Notes under the pieces: generated by a model
The model's database searches: none
Seen by the model: the letters and a program-made list of their open reading frames with translations, nothing else
Told to the model about the DNA's origin: nothing
Source of the DNA: Rhabdonatronobacter sediminivivens
Lineage (GTDB): Bacteria > Pseudomonadota > Alphaproteobacteria > Rhodobacterales > Rhodobacteraceae
Assembly: GCF_013415485.1 (NCBI RefSeq)
Contig: NZ_JACBXS010000013.1
Location: forward strand, 35,099-99,098
Direction of reading: 5' to 3'
Length of the DNA: 64,000 nucleotides
Position numbers and translations under genes: made by a program
Part shown: one piece after another, positions 60,604 through 64,000 of the stretch
Numbering within the stretch: the stretch's first letter is position 1
Layout: the number at the start of each line of letters is the position of its first letter

Positions 60604-61812
60604 TCAGCGGAAGAGCGCCAGAACGTTCTGCGGCCCCTGGTTGGCGATGGACAGCGACTGGGTGGCCAGCTGCTGCTGCACCTGCAGCGCCTGCAGCCGG
60701 GCCGAGGTCGCCTCCATATCGGCATCCACCAGGCTGCCGATACCCGTGGTGAGCGAGTCGGTCAGGTTCTTCACGAACTCCGCCTGGGTGTCCAGGCGGC
60801 CCTGAACCGAACCGAAGGCGGCGGCCGCATCGATTGCCGTTTCGATCAGCGCATCGATTTCAGCCAGCGCGCTTGTGGCCCCGGCGGGGCTGGCCACATC
60901 GATGGCTGCCAGCCCGGACAGACCACCCGCACCCGGACCCTGCGCGCGGGCCGTCACGGTCAGTTCTGCGGCAGTCCTGTTGGTCAGGGTCAACTCGTCG
61001 CCGTCGAGTTCGATCTCGATCCCGGGAGTAGCAGGGTTGACGCCATCATCATTGTACAGCGCGATACCGGAGTTCTGGATCGCGGCGCGCAAACCTGCAG
61101 CGATATTGTTTTCAGCGTCTCCACCACCATTCACATCGCTTTCGGTCACGGTGTAGCTGACCTGGCGATCACCGATGTTCAGAACGATCTGGGCGCCAAC
61201 TTCACCGGCATCGCCAGTGATCGTGATTGTCGTGTCATCACCCACAGCAAGCACTTCGGCGATCGTTTCCCCTTCGCCGAATGCATCACCTGCAAGGGGG
61301 TCATTATTCGATCCCAGATCCTGATGGGCCACCGTGATCGTCGAAGTGGTGATATTGCCCTGCGCATCGCGATCAAGCGACGACAAGACATCGGTCTCAT
61401 CGGCGTTGTTGACCATGTTGAGGCCGTTGAACTGTGCCGCGCCAACAACCGAGCGAATCTGTTCGCGCAACGCATCCACATCGGTCTGAATCTTGGCCCG
61501 GTCAACGTTGTCTTCCTGCGCGGCGACAATGTGGCCCTTCATCTGGGTCAGCAGGTCGGTCACGGTTTCCGCTGCCTGGCGACCCACGGCCACGGTGGAC
61601 CGGCCCAGCGCCAGGCTGTCCGAGATGCCCGAGAAGCCCTTGACGTCGGATTCCATGGTCTTGGAAATGGCCCAGACGGCAGCGTTGTCCCGCGCGGTGG
61701 CCACCGACTTGCCGGTCGAGATCTGCGACTGGACTTCGGCCATGTTGGAGTTGATCCCGCGCAGGGTCTGCAGGGCAACCATTGCGCTGGTGTTGGTCAG
61801 AATACTGGACAT
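60604..61812 (-). CDS. fliC: Flagellin
   Basis: A 402-residue filament protein. The conserved N-terminal domain begins MSSILTNTSAMVALQTLRGINSNM-like, with VQSQISTGKSVATARDNAAVW. The C-terminal D0 helix contains DADMEATSARLQALQVQQQLA and ends LALFR. The middle (about 170-290) is Thr/Asp/Gly-rich and variable. Exported by the flagellar type III system. AGGA is found about 9 nt upstream of the ATG. Leader has an inverted repeat. Confidence 0.96.
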   Translation of the reverse strand: MSSILTNTSAMVALQTLRGINSNMAEVQSQISTGKSVATARDNAAVWAISKTMESDVKGFSGISDSLALGRSTVAVGRQAAETVTDLLTQMKGHIVAAQEDNVDRAKIQTDVDALREQIRSVVGAAQFNGLNMVNNADETDVLSSLDRDAQGNITTSTITVAHQDLGSNNDPLAGDAFGEGETIAEVLAVGDDTTITITGDAGEVGAQIVLNIGDRQVSYTVTESDVNGGGDAENNIAAGLRAAIQNSGIALYNDDGVNPATPGIEIELDGDELTLTNRTAAELTVTARAQGPGAGGLSGLAAIDVASPAGATSALAEIDALIETAIDAAAAFGSVQGRLDTQAEFVKNLTDSLTTGIGSLVDADMEATSARLQALQVQQQLATQSLSIANQGPQNVLALFR

Positions 61813-61830
61813 TTTGCAATCCTGTTAGCT

Positions 61831-61849
61831 TGGTGCGATTTTGCACCAT
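61831..61849 (-). promoter_or_regulatory. Stem-loop in the flagellin mRNA leader, candidate FlbT target
   Basis: TGGTGC-AAAATC-GCACCA, a perfect 6-bp stem with an AAAATC loop, lies 19 nt before the flagellin ATG and just upstream of the Shine-Dalgarno region. FlbT is known to bind the flagellin 5' leader in Caulobacter; target identity here is inferred. Confidence 0.45.
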
Positions 61850-61958
61850 TGATGTTACCGCCCTGAGGCGGCGCTTTCCGACATTCTGCGTAAAGGGGGG
61901 CGCCTGGGGCGCTGTTCCCGGTCCCTTCTGGGCGTGAGATCACCCTGCAGGCCATTCC

Positions 61959-61973
61959 CTAATCAAAGGCTAA
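61959..61973 (-). promoter_or_regulatory. CtrA-like paired half-sites upstream of flagellin
   Basis: On the minus strand, TTAG-CCTTTGA-TTAG has the N7 spacing of the CtrA site TTAA-N7-TTAA, with one mismatch per half. About 150 nt upstream of the flagellin ATG. Tentative. Confidence 0.3.
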
Positions 61974-62036
61974 CAAGCGGGGGATGGGGGCGGTTTCGGG
62001 CCGGGTTTCGACCGGCAGGGTTAACAGCTTCGCGCC

Positions 62037-62390
62037 TCAGGCGCGGCGTTCCAGCTTGGTGCCCGTGCTGGGCGCGGCATTGCGGGCACCATCGGCGCCA
62101 TAGGTGCACAGATCCGCCCGCGCGCCATCGCTGCGCAGCCGGTCCCGTGCGGCGCGCAATCCTTCGGCGGCCGCCGCCAGCAGGTCACGGTTGCGGTCCA
62201 GCCGCGGAGTGATCCGGCTGCGAATCGCCTCGGGCGCGGCGGCGCCATCGCGGACCAGCGCTGCCAGCTGGCGTTCCTTGCGCTCCAGCAGCGGGGCCAG
62301 GGCGTCATGGTCACCACGCAGCAGGGCGTCGCGTTCGGCATCCAATGTGGTGCACAGGATATCGAGCGGATTGCGCCGCAACCAGGTCAT
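62037..62390 (-). CDS. FlgN-like flagellar protein (tentative)
   Basis: A 117-residue, predicted helical protein (LDAERDALLRGDHDALAPLLERKERQLAAL) in size and charge pattern like FlgN/FliT export chaperones. The ATG directly follows the stop of the rod-binding protein gene. Family assignment is by context and pattern only. Confidence 0.6.
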   Translation of the reverse strand: MTWLRRNPLDILCTTLDAERDALLRGDHDALAPLLERKERQLAALVRDGAAAPEAIRSRITPRLDRNRDLLAAAAEGLRAARDRLRSDGARADLCTYGADGARNAAPSTGTKLERRA

Positions 62391-62708
62391 TCACGCCTCC
62401 GGGGCGGCAGCCGGGTCGCCGCCCGCCTGCGCCGTCAGGTAGCGGAACACGGTCTCTCCCAGGCCGATCCCGCCGGCGCGCGCCATGACCCGCGCCTGTT
62501 CCTCGATCAGGAAGGATTGCATCTGATCCTCACCCATGCCGCCGCCGAACCCGTCCGGCGCCTTGCCGAACCCGGCGTCCTTGAGCATCTGCGCCAGGAA
62601 TGCGGCCTCGAACTCCTGCGCAAGTGCCCTGAGACGTTCGGTCTGCGGCGGTTGTGTCGGGATCGGGGCGGGGGACAGGCTGACAGGGTCGGTCACGGTG
62701 GGCCTCAT
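62391..62708 (-). CDS. FlgJ N-terminal-type rod-binding protein
   Basis: A 105-residue protein matching the rod-binding domain alone, without the muramidase part of enterobacterial FlgJ. LRALAQEFEAAFLAQMLKDAGFGK and GGMGEDQMQSFLIEEQARVMA are typical. ATG at 62708 is used; a GTG at 62723 is an alternative. Divergent from the fliK-like gene. Confidence 0.82.
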   Translation of the reverse strand: MRPTVTDPVSLSPAPIPTQPPQTERLRALAQEFEAAFLAQMLKDAGFGKAPDGFGGGMGEDQMQSFLIEEQARVMARAGGIGLGETVFRYLTAQAGGDPAAAPEA

Positions 62709-62751
62709 GGCGGCGATATGCACTGGAATGGCCCCAGACTGCCCGCTGCGC

Positions 62752-62766
62752 GTAAAGATTCGGTAA
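62752..62766. promoter_or_regulatory. CtrA-like paired half-sites between flgJ-like and fliK-like genes
   Basis: GTAA-AGATTCG-GTAA (TTAC-N7-TTAC on the other strand), with the CtrA N7 spacing but one mismatch per half, in the divergent intergenic region. Tentative. Confidence 0.25.
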
Positions 62767-62809
62767 TCAATTTGGGGTCATATCGGGGAAAGCGATCGGA
62801 AGGCCCGCA

Positions 62810-64000
62810 ATGATACCGACCCTGTCCCTCAACACGCCGCCCCCGTCAGTGACGGGCAGCGATGCGACGCCGCCACCCGCCGCGGGGGGCGGTTTTGCCG
62901 CGCTTCTGGCCGGGCCGCGCGCGCAGTCACCGGAAGGGTTGGCGGCTGGGGCAGAGGAGGACGGCGGGTCCACCGCTGCGCCCCCGTCGCCGAATGCCAC
63001 CAAGCCCGAGGCCAGCGCCCCGCAGCCCCAACAGCCCACGCCCGAGCACCCCGCGCCGCAAGAGGCCGCCAGCACGGCATCGCCAGAGGCCGGTCCGCGC
63101 CCCGGGCATCTGCCCGGGGCTGAAACAGAAAAGGCCACGCCCTCTGCGCGGGAACATCTGGCCCCGGGGCAGTTCGCCTCACCTATGCCGCCGCGGGGCG
63201 ATTCGCCCGTTCAGGGACCGGTGATCTATCGGATGACCGGGCGCGCATCGGAACCGGCCCGCGGGCCTGCCGACCATGGCCCGGCTGGCGGTGGGATCGC
63301 CATGAAGGCGCCCGCGCACGGTGCCATGTCCACGGGCGTGCCGAAAGGGGGGCCTGAGATGACCCCGCCCCCAGGCACACCTTCGGAGCCGCCCGCCGTG
63401 GCGTCGCGGGATAGCCGCGTACCCCTGGGTGCGCCGGTCCAGGATGCCCCCTTGGTCGTGGCGGATTCCCCCCCGGCGGGTGCCCGGATCATGGCGCCGC
63501 AGGCACAGGCGCCGACAGAGGTTTCTGCCGCGGTCAACACCACGGCTGACGATCCCGACCGGGCCGCGCAGGATGGCAGAACGCAGACTTACCCCCGGCC
63601 GCCGATGGGCAGGCTGTCGGCGGCGCCCCCTGACCTTGTCACAGCGCCCGCCTCGCCGCCGCGTGCGGCCATCGGCGCGGAACCTCCCGCGCAAACGCCT
63701 CGGGCAGAGGGGACATCGGCGCCGACTGGCATTTCTGCCGCGGTCAACAGCACGGCTGGCGATCCTGACCGGGCCGCGCAAGATGGCAGAGCGCAGACCT
63801 ATCCCCGGCAGCCGATCAACAGGCCGTGGGCGCCGACCCCTGACCTTGCCACAGCGCCCGCCTCGCCGCCGCGTGCGGCCATCGGCGCGGAACCTCCCGC
63901 GCAAATGCCTCGGGCGGAGGGGGCATCGGCGCCGACTGGCATTTCTGCCGCGGTCAACAGCACGGCTGGCGATCCTGACCGGGCCGCGCAAGATGGCAGA
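62810..64000 (+). CDS. FliK-like hook-length control protein, 3' end outside window, with tandem repeats
   Basis: An open frame of 397 codons running to the last base. GGAAGG lies 6 nt before the ATG. The protein opens MIPTLSLNTPPPSVTG and is Pro/Ala/Gly-rich and disordered, as expected for FliK N-terminal regions. From residue about 234 it contains 70-residue tandem units. The conserved FliK C-terminal domain would lie beyond the window. Identification rests on flagellar context and composition. The opposite strand is also open but is a reflection of this frame. Confidence 0.6.
   Translation, partial: MIPTLSLNTPPPSVTGSDATPPPAAGGGFAALLAGPRAQSPEGLAAGAEEDGGSTAAPPSPNATKPEASAPQPQQPTPEHPAPQEAASTASPEAGPRPGHLPGAETEKATPSAREHLAPGQFASPMPPRGDSPVQGPVIYRMTGRASEPARGPADHGPAGGGIAMKAPAHGAMSTGVPKGGPEMTPPPGTPSEPPAVASRDSRVPLGAPVQDAPLVVADSPPAGARIMAPQAQAPTEVSAAVNTTADDPDRAAQDGRTQTYPRPPMGRLSAAPPDLVTAPASPPRAAIGAEPPAQTPRAEGTSAPTGISAAVNSTAGDPDRAAQDGRAQTYPRQPINRPWAPTPDLATAPASPPRAAIGAEPPAQMPRAEGASAPTGISAAVNSTAGDPDRAAQDGR
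63511..64000 (+). repeat. 210-bp tandem repeat in the fliK-like gene
   Basis: Units start at 63511, 63721 and 63931 (exact 210-bp period), each opening with a GCCGAC.G..-type sequence coding for APT(E/G)(V/I)SAAVN. The second and third units are almost identical over the visible 70 bases. The first is more diverged. The array continues past the window, so the copy number is unknown. Confidence 0.92.

Noticed and set aside
63179..63991. 270-codon Arg/Gly-rich repetitive frame on the minus strand
   Set aside because: Mirror of the tandem repeats in the fliK-like gene, whose plus frame has a good ribosome site and suits the flagellar context.

Overview
The window is a GC-rich chromosomal segment of an alphaproteobacterium, most likely a member of the Rhodobacteraceae. 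The evidence is the gene content: the FlaF/FlbT/DUF1217 flagellar set, the ctaC-ctaB-ctaG-ctaE-SURF1-thrC-M16 order, an aerobic-type cobS, an RSP_2648-type PIN protein, and DUF2125 and TIGR02186 proteins. The genus cannot be settled from the sequence alone. No phage, transposase, CRISPR array or rRNA was seen. Two tRNA-Leu genes are present, CAA at 28.1 kb and GAG at 43.9 kb.

Layout. 0-3 kb: a partial YcjF-like membrane protein, a HTD2/MaoC-type hydratase and a GlcD-type FAD oxidase. 3-11 kb: a long minus-strand respiratory and housekeeping operon (ctaC, ctaB, small coxF-like, ctaG, ctaE, SURF1, thrC, M16 peptidase, GNAT acetyltransferase). 11-15.9 kb: tldD, dprA, DUF2125 and a ChaC-type cyclotransferase. 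16-19.3 kb: a MotA/ExbB-like channel plus a MotB/OmpA-like protein with a very long repetitive coiled coil. 19.4-25 kb: nagZ, SPOR protein, argS and prfC. 25-28 kb: a secreted proline-rich protein, a GT-B glycosyltransferase, hisF and hisE. 28-33.8 kb: tRNA-Leu, yceD, bamE, host-attachment protein, a frame-split membrane gene, sodB, DUF2147 and hisA. 33.9-39 kb: cobS, an RlmI-like methyltransferase, a PIN protein, ftsY and an LPS-kinase-like protein. 39-43.6 kb: a polyamine-type ABC transporter. 44-47.7 kb: lipB and a divergent pentaheme cytochrome / flavocytochrome pair. 47.7-52 kb: rpmB, meaB, NUDIX, lipase, TIGR02186 and TauE. 52-57 kb: a BMP-type nucleoside ABC transporter. 57-58.7 kb: rimI, tsaB and a NifU-type protein. 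59-64 kb: flagellar genes, ending in a fliK-like gene with 210-bp repeats that runs off the window.

The most interesting structural observation is a family of four intergenic elements (around 3.1, 19.4, 23.4 and 44.9 kb). Each has a GGGTGGGTGGGTGGG-type G-quadruplex motif, in the loop of a palindrome with covarying arms in three copies and inside a longer, diverged palindrome in the fourth. In all four, the G-rich strand is the template strand of the gene that ends immediately beside it, which suggests a transcription-ending or roadblock element. Two FNR/FnrL-like boxes were also found, one between ctaC and tldD and one between the pentaheme cytochrome and its divergent flavocytochrome partner. 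They point to oxygen control of both electron-transfer regions. Other items worth checking are a G7-tract frame split in a membrane gene, a C8 tract in the dprA linker, and exact 28-residue and 70-residue repeats in two coding regions.
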